The notes under the pieces: model-generated
Told to the model about the DNA's origin: nothing
Seen by the model: only the letters and a program-made list of their open reading frames with translations
Database searches by the model: none
Made by a program: the position numbers and the translations under genes
Shown: piece by piece, positions 45,355-57,899 of the stretch
Numbering within the stretch: the first letter of the stretch is position 1
Layout of the letters: each line of letters starts with the position of its first letter
Assembly (NCBI GenBank): GCA_022702705.1
Contig: CM040429.1
Span: 10,448,038 to 10,512,037 of the forward strand
DNA from: Papilionanthe hookeriana x Papilionanthe teres
Lineage: Eukaryota > Streptophyta > Magnoliopsida > Asparagales > Orchidaceae
Length of the DNA: 64,000 nucleotides
Direction of reading: 5' to 3'

Positions 45355-46240
45355 TGGTTAATACAAAAGAAGTCGGATCATCAGCTATGTGGGATAAATA
45401 AGCCAAAATCATATTTTGTGCCTCGGTCTTAAGGAGGTCGAAAATGGGAAATAGGCACAACACCTATTTTAACAAGGAAGGGGTACAAAGTATTATGAAG
45501 AGGTTCAAGGAAATGACGGGAAGAGAGTACGATATGATGCAATTGAAAAACAAATGTGATTAGTTAAAAATAATTGAAAATTATAAGAGGAATTAAAACG
45601 AGGAACCACGAGCTTGGGTTGGGAGCCAATCAAACGAACAGTTAATGCTTCGGAGGAATGGTGGCTGAGAAATTGGAGGTGGGACATATCCATGAAAGTC
45701 TATCTTTTCATTACTTTCTCTTCCTGAACTACATAAACATATCCACTTCCCCTTATATTGCAGACAGTTTCAGCCACCAAGAAATTCAAACTCTGTGGAA
45801 TTGACCCTGATCTAGAAGAAAAGTTGGACCAAATGTTTGGTGGGGTTGTGGTAATGGAGATTAATGCCTGGACAACTAGTGAGCAAGGGTATGCAGACAT
45901 ACCACAGAACTTAGACGCCGAGCAAGCAACTGGCTCCGGTGAAGGCCCAAGTCCAAACCAAAATGAAGGGGGTCTACATGTAGGTCATAACTTATAAGGG
46001 TAGAGAAAATAAAAGGAGAAAGCATTAGAATCCAAGTCTCAAAATTGGTGGCTTCATGAACCAATTAGTCCATTGATGAGGTTATCCGAGTTCTGGAGGC
46101 AACTCCAAAAATTTATGAGGACATGCCATTATATTTGAACTTTGTGAAGTTGCTGGAGGACCCGACCCAAAGAGAGTTCTTCGTGAAGGTGGAATCTGAT
46201 TGTAGGGTCAATTATTTGCGTTGTTTTTTTACAACATGGA
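45355..46240 (+). pseudogene. PIF/Harbinger ORF1, Myb/SANT-like DNA-binding protein remnant
   Basis: Frames near 45400-45570 give FCASVLRRSKMGNRHNTYFN, KEGVQSIMKRFKEMTGREYD and QLKNKCD, the first part of the Myb/SANT-like domain of plant Harbinger ORF1 proteins. The Trp-rich remainder is broken by stops. A tail near 46080-46160 (acidic in other copies) is weak. In intact elements this protein works with the transposase to bind element ends in the nucleus. It lies directly upstream of the transposase remnant on the same strand. Confidence 0.7.
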
Positions 46241-46439
46241 ATATTGATTTTATTAAGTTGATCGAATTTTTAATTTCAATGTTTTTACTCTTTCCTTGAA
46301 ACAAAGTTAATGTTGTTTTGGTTGTTTGTCGTTTCATCGCACACTTTATAATTTGTTATTTGAAGTTTATTAAAGTTATTTGTTTCACATATATTACCTG
46401 AACAAAGCACTTGTTTAACATAGATTCACAAAGAGAGAT

Positions 46440-47640
46440 GCATAAGAAGAATTGTGGCAGCAATATGTTTGATATACGACTACTACAACTCATACTTCTA
46501 TCGATCTCCCTGTATGACATCATCTTATATTGATGATAAATGGGTTGGGAAGATACTTGAAAGAGACCTTACAAGATTCAATAATATGTTTCATATGACA
46601 CCGCCCATATTTATAGATCTTCTTGATGAAATACATAAGAATTATGGACTTTTTGGCTCCTCTAGAATGACAACCAGAAAGATCTTAGAAATAACCCTAT
46701 ACATTTTATCACATAATAAATCAATAAAAGGAGCGATGGAGTGATTTCAAGATTCATCGGAGAAGATTAATAGATACTTTTCAGTGGGGTTGAAGACTCT
46801 TGTTAGTTCGTCGTAAAAGATTATCAAGTCAGATGATCCAACATTTGAGAGGACTCAAACAAAGATTGCAAATGACATGCATTATATGCCATTTTTATGG
46901 TAAGTCTTTTTACTCATTATATTTATAAGTCAAAATGAGTAGTTCAATTAACACTACCTTATTTAATTTATTAGAATTATATTGAAGCGATCGATGAAAC
47001 ACACATGGATGCACGTGTTTCTAATAATGAAAGGGTTGCATGCATTGGGCTGTATAGATCACCAACACAAAATATTTTGGTTGTATGTGACTTTAACAAG
47101 TGATTTAGTGCACATGATAGTCGTATGTTCGCTCTTGCGACAAGAAATTGAAAGGACAACTTCCCTCACCCACCTTCAAGTTTGTTCAACTGTTAATGTT
47201 ATTCAAATATTTTTTAAGTTCATTACTGATTATTATTTTTGCAACAGATAAATATTATTTGGTATATGCGGGGTATCCCGTACAAATGGAGTATCTAAAG
47301 TCATTTTTAGATACCAAATATCATATTTCCGATTTTGAAAGATCCAAGAATGTTGCTCGGGGCAAGAAAGAAATGTTTAACAAGAGACACTCATTCTTAC
47401 TCGATGCAATTAAAAGAAAATTTCAAGTGTAGAAGAACAAATTGGTCATACTGTGTGATATGCCGACATATCCATTTCCAAAGCTGGTGCAAATTGCACT
47501 GACCACAATGGCTCTTCACAATTATATTCGACGACATCATTCATTAATTGACGTAGACTTCAGTATGGATGACGATATTAATTTACACATCCCTCCGGAA
47601 ACATTTGAGTATCACATAGAACAATTTATATCATAGACAA
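46440..47640 (+). pseudogene. PIF/Harbinger transposase (DDE) with two intron remnants
   Basis: Domains in order: an N-terminal helix-turn-helix-like region (46514-46744, MTPPIFIDLLDEIHKNYGLF), the first catalytic Asp in IEAIDETHMDA (about 46981), the second in AHDSRMF (about 47106), and the third region at HSFLLDAIKRKF (about 47389), where the expected Glu is Lys. DMPTYPFPKLVQIALTTMAL and HNYIRRHH close the protein. Introns remain at 46901-46977 (GTAAGT...TTATTAG) and about 47182-47246. A stop at 46742, a stop after CDFNK and the lost Glu show it is dead. Confidence 0.85.
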
Positions 47641-47740
47641 AAGTAGAATCACAAGATGTTTGCACCCAAGATGGCGAAGGTGCTGGGAAAATGGTTCAAT
47701 TGAGTGAGCAGATTGCAGACGCCATTGTTGGATGTTGAAT

Positions 47741-49744
47741 GAACTGATTCTTGTTTAATTTATACAGTTTATGATTATTTTAGTTCTTTGTATATTTGAT
47801 ATTTATTGTTTAGGTTTTTAACATTGTTTGCAAGTGTTTTTTTTTCATTTTTTTTCTTTTTCTATTGATGGATTTGAGAGGTTCATGATAAGACGTTTGA
47901 ACATATGGGTTCTTCGGGATGGTCTGTTAGTGGTTGTTAGTTAGTGTCACATGTGAAATCCTTATGAAAGCAACCAAGTTTCTCTCTTCTTTTTAATGCT
48001 ACGGATTTTTATGTTCTTTTGGATGACCTTTTTTTGGTGTTATGCATATGTAATACACGCTAGTTTGGTATTACAAGGGTTAAAGACAACCAAAAAACCT
48101 TTTTTTATAAGTTATATTGTCTTATTGTAGTGACAAATTCGTTGGTTAGTATACTAAGTCCTCTGAGACCTCACGCCTCCATAATACAATAATTAATTAC
48201 TTCTTTTATCAATTTATATGTGTGTTATGACTAATGAATTGTCTTTTAAAATATTCAGGAAAGATGAGCTCTAAGGTTTCAAAAACCTCCTCAAGATTGT
48301 TATGTCACTATGGATTTCAGAGTTCCTTGTTGATGTTAGCCACATAGCTACGGGAGACTGTTTTATAGGTGCCGACAGAGAATTACATAGAACTGTGACT
48401 TCTTCCAATGAGCTGATAGGCTCGAAGATTCAACCACCAAGAGTGACCGGTGTAAAATTATCACTAGAGGATGGCCAAGCAGTGATACATGTCGTTAGAA
48501 TTTTAAAAATAACACTATCATTTTATTAAATGTTATTTTAATAGTATGTTTCTTTATTTTATTAATCATGATACTCACTGTTAAGTGAGGAGTATATCTT
48601 ATTTTTTGTACTATTATGAAGTTATTTTTTGCTTGTCAAGTATCAAATATATTGTTATGATAATTTTGTTGCAAACGGTATTGCTGCACAAGGGCATAAT
48701 GATCATTTGTTCTGAAATAACTATAGAATAGTTGTTTCAAACTAGAAAAAACAAACAACTAACCAACTTATCCGCAATAGCTTCTGCACAGCAACTTCTT
48801 GTGGCAGCAACTACGCAACAACTTGTTAATAAGCTGCAACTACCCCATATAGACCCTATATGAGCAAAATATGAGGGAAAACATGTATTTAGTACAATTC
48901 TCGGGGAACCAAAAATACCATTCCACAGAACCCTATCTACATACAAGGCACCTGAAACACCATTCCACAAAACCTACAAAATGTAAAAACTCACAAAATT
49001 CACGAAATTCTCAAAATAACCAGAGATGAAGATGAGAAAGCCACAAAATGAGAAAGCTCATGATCGATTCCACAAAATTCTTGCAAAACCCTACATACCA
49101 CAAATGAGAAAGCTACAAATCAAAAAAAAGAAAGTATTCCGTCGAAAATGAGCACGTGAATTATATACAGTGCACAATAACCAGAAAATGGAGGGAAAAG
49201 AGAGGGGAGAAAGACACGTTACCACCAGAGTGATGCACTTGAGAGGTGTGAGAGAGGCGTGAAAGAGAAGCGAGGTAGCTAGAGCAGAAGAAATGCAAGA
49301 GAGGGAGCCACAAGGTCGAGAGAGGGATGCAGAGGCTAGCAAGGAAATATGTAGGCGAAGAAACAAAGGTCACAAGGTCAAACTAGCAACATCATTTTTA
49401 GATATATTATTTTGGAATGCCACCGCACCACTATTTCCAATCAAGGTTAACCTCATTTTCAAAACACACTGCGCTAAACAAGCTGCCCCAAATAGGTCCT
49501 TAGTTTAATTGTTTGTCTTCTGCTTTAATATCATATATGTGGATATCTTAGTTGGTTGTACTCGCAGTTTATATGAATACGATAAACTCATAGTTGCTTT
49601 TCTAACAAAGGACTTAATCATGATCACTTTAAAATTTTCAAAGATTCATGGAATTCTACTAACTCTTTTGTGCATTAAGGCCACCGAATATTTTTTACCA
49701 CATCTAAGCTTTCCAATAGATCTAACATTCAGCTATTACTATGA
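47741..49744. other. Sequence 3' of the Harbinger transposase, probably partly its non-coding end
   Basis: No gene found. Near 49470-49500, AAGCTGCCCCAAATAGGTCC followed by TTAG looks like a Harbinger-type terminus, but the matching left terminus was not found. Poly-T tracts occur near 47840. Confidence 0.4.
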
Positions 49745-49845
49745 TTCTTAAGAGGTCAATGCCCAAGCAATCGAGGACTACAAGCCTATATCACTATATA
49801 GTATCATTTATAAGGTCCTCTCAAAACTCACTACCAACATGTCAC
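49745..49845 (+). mobile_element. Possible L1-type LINE reverse transcriptase scrap
   Basis: About 33 codons read VNAQAIEDYKPISLYSIIYK followed by VLSKLTTNM. This resembles the conserved DFRPISLCNVxYKxxxKxLxxRL stretch at the start of plant L1 RT. Nothing else of the element is recognisable. Confidence 0.5.
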
Positions 49846-49956
49846 ATACCGGGTTTGGAAGGCTGTACACCCCGGTAACGCAGCGCATGATGAAACAAAA
49901 TGATAAATTTGTACTCATTCATATGAAGTACAATCTCCAAGCTGAATGCCATTTGT

Positions 49957-50043
49957 ATGGGATTGACTTCATTTGTATGGGTACATTTTGATATATTGAC
50001 CCTTGAAAGTGTTAGAAAACATAGATGTAAATGTAACAAATGT

Positions 50044-50093
<50 letters not shown>

Positions 50094-50680
50094 TGATAAT
50101 CTTATTTTACAAAATAATTCTATCACACCTGTATCTTTGTCTGAGACTAAGTTTGACCAACAAGAGCTTCATGATTTATTTGCAAGTTGTATTTTTATAC
50201 ATGATTTACCTTTTTAATGTGTTGGATGGTGTGGCTTTAAAGCACTTTTTCTTTATTTATGTATAGATTTACAGATTATCTCCATAAATACTATTAAAAA
50301 TTATTGCAAAAACATGTTTATTAGAGAAAATGGACAAATCCAAGCAATGTTAACTAAGACAACCAGTTGAGTTTGTTTAACATCTAATTTGTAGAATTCT
50401 ATTAATACAGATAGGTTTATTTGTTTGACTGCACATTTCATTGATGATAGATGACAATTGCATTAAAAAAACATAAACTTTGGTTTTATGTGAACTCCAC
50501 ATGATGAGCTTGCATTAATTGAAGAAATACAAACATTTATAGCTCGATGAGGAATTAAGAATAAAAATTTTAGTTTTACTCTAGATAATACTTCAGCTAA
50601 TAATATTTGTGTTGAATTATTGAGAAATCATATGAATTAAGTAATGGTCTTCTTTATAATGGGGAATTTTTTCACATATG
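49957..50680 (+). pseudogene. hAT transposase, N-terminal half
   Basis: A BED zinc finger remnant comes first (WVHFDILTLES, then KCNKC, about 49965-50040). A GT microsatellite expanded inside the gene follows, then LHDLFASCIFIHDLPF (50150-50215), a plant hAT motif, CLTAHFID (about 50430), GIKNKNFSFTLDNTSANNIC (about 50550) and GNFFTY. In another frame the end reads GEFFHI at the point where the gene is cut. The continuation CCAHIVNLIV lies at 56175 on, after a 5489-bp insertion. Several stops are present. Confidence 0.8.
50043..50090 (+). repeat. GT microsatellite
   Basis: A run of about 23 GT units with one GTTTGT interruption, inside the hAT transposase remnant just after the zinc finger. 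Confidence 0.95.
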
Positions 50681-53600
50681 TGTTGAGTTCACTTTTGTTG
50701 AGGTATAGTCTTTCTTCCTTAGGAGCTTAGGATCTAGTCATAGGACTTTCCTCTTGACTATCCTAGAGGACTAGTGATGGAGCTCTACCCCAAGTAGAAA
50801 TTCCAAACACTTCTTTACTTTTCTGAGGTTTTCATATGTGTGGTTCTAACCTTTAGCACTTAGTAGGATGGAACCAAACATGAGGAGCTTAAGAAGGGTT
50901 CCCATAGGATTGCTTGGCCTTTGGATTAGCCCTGGGTGGTGTGGCCTTTGTCAAACTTGCACACACACACAACCCCGCACTTCTACTCACAACCCAAAAC
51001 CCTAAACCAATCACCTTTAGCCTAGTTCCCCACTCTTTTGGAAACTCGTGTAGGTGGTCTCCCAGACCCTTAGCCCTAGGCTAGGGTTTGGCTAAAAACA
51101 ACAAATGGGGGATCCAAAATGGGATCTCCCTTGGTCTCATGACTCAATAGAGGTAATTCTATAATCAACATCCTCAATTAATCCCAATTTCACCAAAACC
51201 CCTAAACTTGACATTTTAGCCCCAAACTTTTTTAAAATTACCAAATTCCTCCTCAAACCTTAATTTTTCCAAAATTTCCCAAAATCCCTCAAGTTCTTAA
51301 ATTCTCTCCAAAAATTATCTAAAACCGCTTAAAACCATCTTAAGCCACTCAAATTACTTAAAGTACCAAAATTTTCTCAAAATTCCTAAAATACGCTCAA
51401 ATTTGCTAAATTTACCAAAATGTCCCTCATACCTTAAGATTCCAAAAATTCTCAAAATCTCCAAATCATTCCAAATGTCCCCGAAATCAATCTGAACCAC
51501 TCCTTGACCCTAATTGCACCCAAATTGACCAATTTTGACCAAAATCCCCAAAACACCCCTAAAGGGACCAAATCCCTAAATCATCCCCAATTTCCACCAA
51601 ATTGATTTCAAACTTCCCCAATGTCAATTCCAAATCAAAATACATCATGTCTAATCTCAATCAAAACCAAATTCAAGCCTAATTGAGCCCAATTTCAAAC
51701 CTAAATTCCAAGCCCAAGTTAAATTCCCTAAATTTTCCCTAAAATATAAATGCCACCAAATTGAACTTCATAACTCCACAATTCACATAAAATTGATATT
51801 CAAAATTCTTCTTGACAAATATTCAATTCAATTTGACCAATAACCTGACCCAATTCCTAGCCCAAACTCAACCCAGACCCAAGTCCACCCAAAACTCCAA
51901 TTTTGAACCCAAATCGTAAACTTGACCAAACCCTTTGAAATTGACTAAGACCTAACTTAAATCCACCTAGCCCAACCTACATGAGCCATGGATCAATGGT
52001 CCTCTGAGTTTGGGGATCTCTTACCAAAATTGGCCAAACTAAGGAGATACTTTCCACCAGCCATCAAACCTCCCAACTAATCACAATTAAACTCTCCACT
52101 TGCTCCCCTAACTCAGCTAGCCACTAGCAATGGCCTAGACGACAGGCCTAGTCGTCGGAAAATCCAAAATTGAGAGAGTCCTCCACAAAAACCAAACCCA
52201 AATCCACCCATCCAAGCCAGCTCAACTTAATAGGTCACTTGCATCGTTCAACCCTCTGATTTCACCCATTAGCCAACCCTGGTGGCCACCTTTGCCATGT
52301 CTATTTTAGCTTCAACCTCTCACGACCAAGGAAGGAGTGTGCAAATAACCTTGGGGAAGCCATGTCAAATTGCTTCTGGAGTTTCTCCAGACTTCTCTAA
52401 GCGCAGGCTCACCACTTTCCAGCCCTCTCCCCCACTGCCTAAGACCAATTTCCTCACCCATAAATAGGCCATAAACAGGACACTCCTTGAAACTCCACCA
52501 AACTCCAAATTGACTTACTCCTCACCTTCCCCGGACCAAATGAAGAATTTCCGCACTCAAAGCTCCATCTCCCAAGCTCTCTACACTTGACTTTGATTAA
52601 GGTCGCACCACCTGTAGGAGGAAGTCCTACTTAGACGCATTCCCAGAGCATGGTGACACTTGGAGTAGGTTCGCCAGGTCCCAACAAAGCTTTTGCAAAC
52701 ACCTAATCGAGGCCTCATCTCATGGGCTCAGTTATAAGCCATTTTTTTCCTAAATTGAGCTCGTTTTGGGCTTTTATGAAGAAAAATTTTAATTCATGTG
52801 CATGTGGTCGTATGGATGTGTTCGTCTGAACTAGATGAAGGTGTAGTAACAAATCCCATGTAATTTAGTTGAGTATGAAGCAAGAATTTATGATTTTACT
52901 GTGGACGGTTTACAAGTTAAACCAGATGAAGATGATGACCAGGGATAGTCCGATTGCATGTGTATCGGACAGACGATGCTGATGTGGTAGAATGGAACAT
53001 AAAGCATGGGCCGAGTCAGCCCTGATGCGAAAGGCGACAGTGAATCAGATGGAGCAGCATGGTCTTTATTAGTCGCCGTAGGTTGACATGGATAAGTAGG
53101 AAAATAAGATTTTTATAATTTATTTAATTCAGAAAACTAATAAAATCTATAACTTGGTGTAGAAAAATGCTAAAAAATAAATAAAAAAATTATGTTACTC
53201 AGTGAACAGAAGAGAATAATTTGGAATAGAAATTAAAAATATTTGACTTATATTTATTTTTAAACTAATTAAAAACCTTAAAAATTCATTAAATCATAAT
53301 TTATTAAAATGTATATCACCATGACAAGAAATTTAGAGGTAGGTGTGTTCTCTAATTTTTCCAAGACCAAAGGACACCTCTAAGGGTGAAAGACCTAATT
53401 TTTAATGAAAATACCTCTATTTTGATTAAAAATTATAAAATAAACATAAAAATTAGAAAATTATGAAAAAGAGTTTGGTTGAATTAATGTGATTAGAGGA
53501 CCCTAGGAAGAATATAAAATGAATTTAAATAATAAAAAATAGCATTTTATGTATTTAACTCATTACAACTTAAGAAAAGTTAAGTAAATAAAATATAATT

Positions 53601-56169
53601 AGAAAAATCACAAAAATCAACCCACATTGAAGATAACTATCAAATAAATCCCCTATAAAAATTTGAAATTAATATGAATTGATTTGATTACTAAAGTTGA
53701 TTTTCTAAATAAAATGGAATTTTTGCACTAAAATAATTATAATAAATAAAATATAATTTAAAAAATTATGAAAATGGTTTTGGGAGTTCCTTATGATCAA
53801 GTGCACCTGAGAAAAATGAAATGAATATTAAAATAAATACTTCATTTTTAAGCTATTTTATAAAAATTTAAAATAATTAAAAATAATTTAAAAAAAATCA
53901 TAAAAATTAGAAAAATATAAGAATGTACTAAAATGTTCTAAATTATTTTATGATCACTTAGGAACAATTAGAATATTTTTCCTAAATTTCTAAAAATATT
54001 TGCGAATTTTTAAAGGCTTAAAAATGAATTTTCTTCAACTTTGCACTAAAATAATTACAATAATTAAAATAAAAATAAGAAAAATAAAATTTAGTTCTCT
54101 AGGTTCTCATGAACTTAGAGAGATTTAGGAAAAATATAAAAAGCAATTTTAAAATTTTAAAAATAGTTTATATTTAATTAATACTCAACATCAACGAATA
54201 ATAATAATAAATAAAATAAATTAAAAAAAAAATCATAAAAATTTGTCCATGTGGTCCTCTGATTTAAGTGAACCTAAAATGATTTTCCTAAAGACAGATA
54301 ATGTATTTTGATAGGTTAGTGAATTAACTTGAAATATATATTTTTGTATTAAAAATAATTCTAAAAATAAACTAAAAATAAAAAAAATTACATTTTATCA
54401 TCTGAGATTTTAATTGGCCCATGAGTGTGTAACATAAAAATTTCAAAGTCATTTGAGTTTAATTTAAAGAATTATGAAGTGATAAAGCCTTAAAGGGCAA
54501 AATGGTAATTATGGAATTGAAGCTCTAATTAATATTTAGGATATTTTAAAGGGTAAGTGAGTAAAGAATAATCATAACCAACTTTTCTAGATGATTGAAA
54601 CATAAGGGATTAAGAGGTAGAAACCGATTCCTTCGCCTTTTTCATAACAAGGGTAAGAGAGTAATTTCCTAATTATTTACTATTATTTGGAAGTCAATTG
54701 AGTTGAATGATCCTAAAGTTAGGGGTTTAATTTTGGAAAGTTATACTTCACTAAATCAAAGCCCCAAATCAATGGTTTAATAATGATATTTCAATGAAGA
54801 TTGAATACACCTCATTTAATATCTTTATTTGCAAAATTACTAATTTAACTAAAAAATTTAAGGGCTTAGTAGTGAGTTAGGCTTAATCTAAATTTTCCTA
54901 ATGAGGTTTAGAAAAGAAAAGTATAATTAATAATAAAACACTTTGAAAACACTATTAGCCCGACTTTGATTAAAATGGTCAGGTGCTTTAATTAATCAAC
55001 TGTTGCCCTTAAGGGTCTTCAACCACATAATTCAGAAATAAAACATCAAATGAATTAATAGTTACCCACTCGTAGGGATAATTAAAAAATCAAGGTTCAT
55101 TGGGCAACATGTTAAAATATACCCATTGAACTGTAACCTGAGGCTAGATGAATGATTTAAAAACATAATAAGTTCATAAAAACTTACGATTATTCAAAAG
55201 GGATGTGAAAGTCGTTTAAGGTTACACCTTGAATACTTTTATAGTCTTTTTGACGTATTAGAGGACAACTGAATCTATTATGTCTTTGCTCAAGAATACC
55301 ATCCTTAATACAAATCTACAATTGCAAATCCCTTCCTTAGTTTAAACAACAATCCACAGGATTTCGATATTGTTTGCCTAGTGCGACATAAATCCTCAAC
55401 ATATCTTTAGACTTGCACAATTATGTTGTGCAATATAAACCTTAACTCCTCTTAGGATTCTGAGGTCATCATTCGGTACAACGTAATTCATTTTATTTTC
55501 CAAGCTAATTATATGATCTGTATCGTGAAAAAGTAAGTCCTAAATAATAACATTAGCATAATGAAATATTAAGTAACTTCTCTTCGAAATTAATGCCAAA
55601 CCATATGATAGTTTAGGAAATCACTGATGTTCTCCTTAGGATCTGTGGCATACCCTACCTTTTTATTCCTTTGGATTTCATAATAATTGTTCCCATTTGC
55701 ACCTTTCCCGTTTGATATTCCATATGTCCGACCTTGAAAGAGCATAGATTTTGAAATTCATGAAGACAATACCTCTGATCTAAATCGAGAGCTTTCTTAG
55801 GTGACTTTGATTGCATAATATGTAATTAACTATAGGAGCTTGCCCTTATAGGAAACATTAAGAGCCCAGCTTAATATAAACCCTATCTAATCTTTCATAT
55901 TAGATAGAGAAACTTGTCAGCCAACATAAAGGTTTCGCTGATCCACATGGATGTCATAATTTCTATATTTTACTTAATCGAGCATCATTATCAAGCAATA
56001 TGTCTATTCTTTGGGGGATGCATAGCTTGCAATGTAGTGCTTGTTTATTTAAACTATTGAATATATGAGATCAGTTCAGTCTCGTATTTTCAACATTAAA
56101 ATACTACTTACCAAAAATTATACACACACACACACACGTTAAATTAAACCCAACTATTTACGACCGACA
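50681..56169 (+). mobile_element. 5.49-kb TG...CA insertion in a hAT transposase, probably a giant solo LTR (copy B)
   Basis: Starts TGTTGAGTTC, ends CGACCGACA and is flanked by exact ATATG repeats at 50676-50680 and 56170-56174, as expected for LTR-retrotransposon integration. No gag-pol frame, no internal primer site and no LTR pair were seen inside, so it behaves as a solo LTR of unusual length. Its last 850 bp are related to block A (ends 6068). 50950-52500 is extremely poor in G. A TATA-like CATAAATAGG lies at 52459-52468. 53100-54600 is A/T-rich. Orientation is taken from similarity with A. Confidence 0.75.
56122..56137 (+). repeat. AC microsatellite near the end of copy B
   Basis: Eight AC units, 32 bp before the end of the insertion. 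Confidence 0.9.
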
Positions 56170-57350
56170 ATATGATGTTGTGCGCATATTGTAAATTTAA
56201 TTGTCCAAGAAGGTATGAAAGCAATTAATGATTCAATCATAAGGGTTCGTGAAACCATTAAGTATGTGAAAGGTTCCCAAGCTAGAAAATAAAGATTTTT
56301 GGAATGTGTCAAACAAAATTCTCTCAATGATAAGAGAGGATTGAGACAAGATGTTCCTATAAGGTGGAACTCAAATTTTATTTTGCCTAATAGTGCTATC
56401 TATTTCAGACGCACTTTTATGTATTTAGAGTTAAGTGATGCAAATCTTAGGAATTTTCCATCGAATAATGAGTGGGAATAATGATAAATATATGCAACTT
56501 CTTGGCACCATTTTAAGTGATTAGTTATATATTTTCTGGCACAAAATATCTACTACAAATCAATATTTTCCTAGCATATCTACTACTTATGCAACACTAA
56601 GTCATGAAAGTTCAAGCCCTCATGACTATATAAAAAAGATGGCAACAAATATGATTTCAAAGTTTGAGAATCATCAGTCCAACTTTAGTATGATGCTTAC
56701 AATAATTGTTATTCTTGATCCAAAATATAAGTTTAACTTTGTTGAGTGGTGCTATAAAAGGCTTTATGGGGATAATTATATAAGGGAAATTGCAATTGTG
56801 AGGGATAAACTATTCTCATTATTCTGTACTTATACAAATTCCAAGATGCAATGTTCATCACCACAAATATCAAAAAGAGTTTAAGTTACACAGAGAGAAA
56901 ACTCAAGGGCATTAACTTCAACAATTATCAAATGTCAATTATTACAGGTGATTAAGTTTGAAGCTAATTAAATTTAAATGTTGCATTATATTAATGTTCG
57001 CCTCATTTCACGTATTTATGTTAAGGATTTCGTCTCCTTTGATGAGGAAGATGGCATGCTGAGAAAATCTGAGCTTGAGCTTTATTTAGATGAGCCTAGA
57101 ATTGACAGGAAAATGAAGATAGATATCTCACATTATTGAAGAGACAATCAATACATGTTTCCTGCGATCTCTGCAATGGCTCGCGACATTTTATGTATAA
57201 AATTTCAACTGTTGATTCAGAAACTGCATTCAGTAATAGTGGGAGAATTCTTGATCAATATCAAAGTGGGTTAAAGCTTAACATTATTGAGGTATTGGTG
57301 TGTACTATGGATTGGTTATATGGGGAACAAGGTTAGAAGCATACATTTTG
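56170..57350 (+). pseudogene. hAT transposase, C-terminal half
   Basis: Begins with CCAHIVNLIVQEGMKAINDS, then GLRQDVPIRWNSNFIL (the DVxxRWNS motif, about 56340), MATNMISKFENH, VILDPKYKFNFVEWCYKRLY (about 56710-56760) and the hAT dimerisation domain. That domain reads MARDI near 57180, ISTVDSETAFSNSGRILDQY and LNIIEVLVCTMDWLYG to about 57330. Stops and frame changes show it is inactive. Confidence 0.85.
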
Positions 57351-57899
57351 TGATTTTAAGATGATTTAAATTATTAAGTTAATACAACTTGCCTCATAAA
57401 GTGTTGATATATTCTTAACAAATTAACAAATTCTTTAAGTTAATTCATTTATGTATATTCAATGGATTCTAAAAGAGAAGAATTTATAGAAAATGTTAAG
57501 AGGAGTACTACTACCACTAATCAAAATGAGGGGGTTGCAGATCATGGTTTCATTAACTTAGCAAATTAGTTATATTTTTTGTAGCTTGAATTTGAATCTT
57601 TGTAGAAATTTAAAAAGAGGATTGCAAGCCTTTATGCACGTCTTCCTTGGAACTTATAATGTGACTATTTTTGTTACCCAAGAATGTAATCCATAGAAGT
57701 GATTCAATTGAGAATATCAAGAAGGAGATCGATCTTTGGTTCACAAAATGTCTGCCTAAATGGCAGAGACAACTTCACTGCTTAAACTATACGAAGTTTA
57801 CTGATCACAGAAAAATACATCAAGAAATTCATATCTATTTTTGATAAAATTGCACTTTAAAGAAAGATATTTTCTTTATTTTATTGCAGGAATGAAGAT
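57351..57899. other. Sequence between the hAT gene and the Athila-like LTR, unassigned
   Basis: AT-rich; probably hAT 3' sequence plus the start of the LTR. Neither the hAT terminal repeat nor the left LTR end could be fixed. Confidence 0.35.

Noticed and set aside
2770..56169. Block A and insertion B as the two LTRs of a single 53-kb element
   Set aside because: B has its own perfect 5-bp target duplication, and a host gene plus many unrelated elements lie between them.
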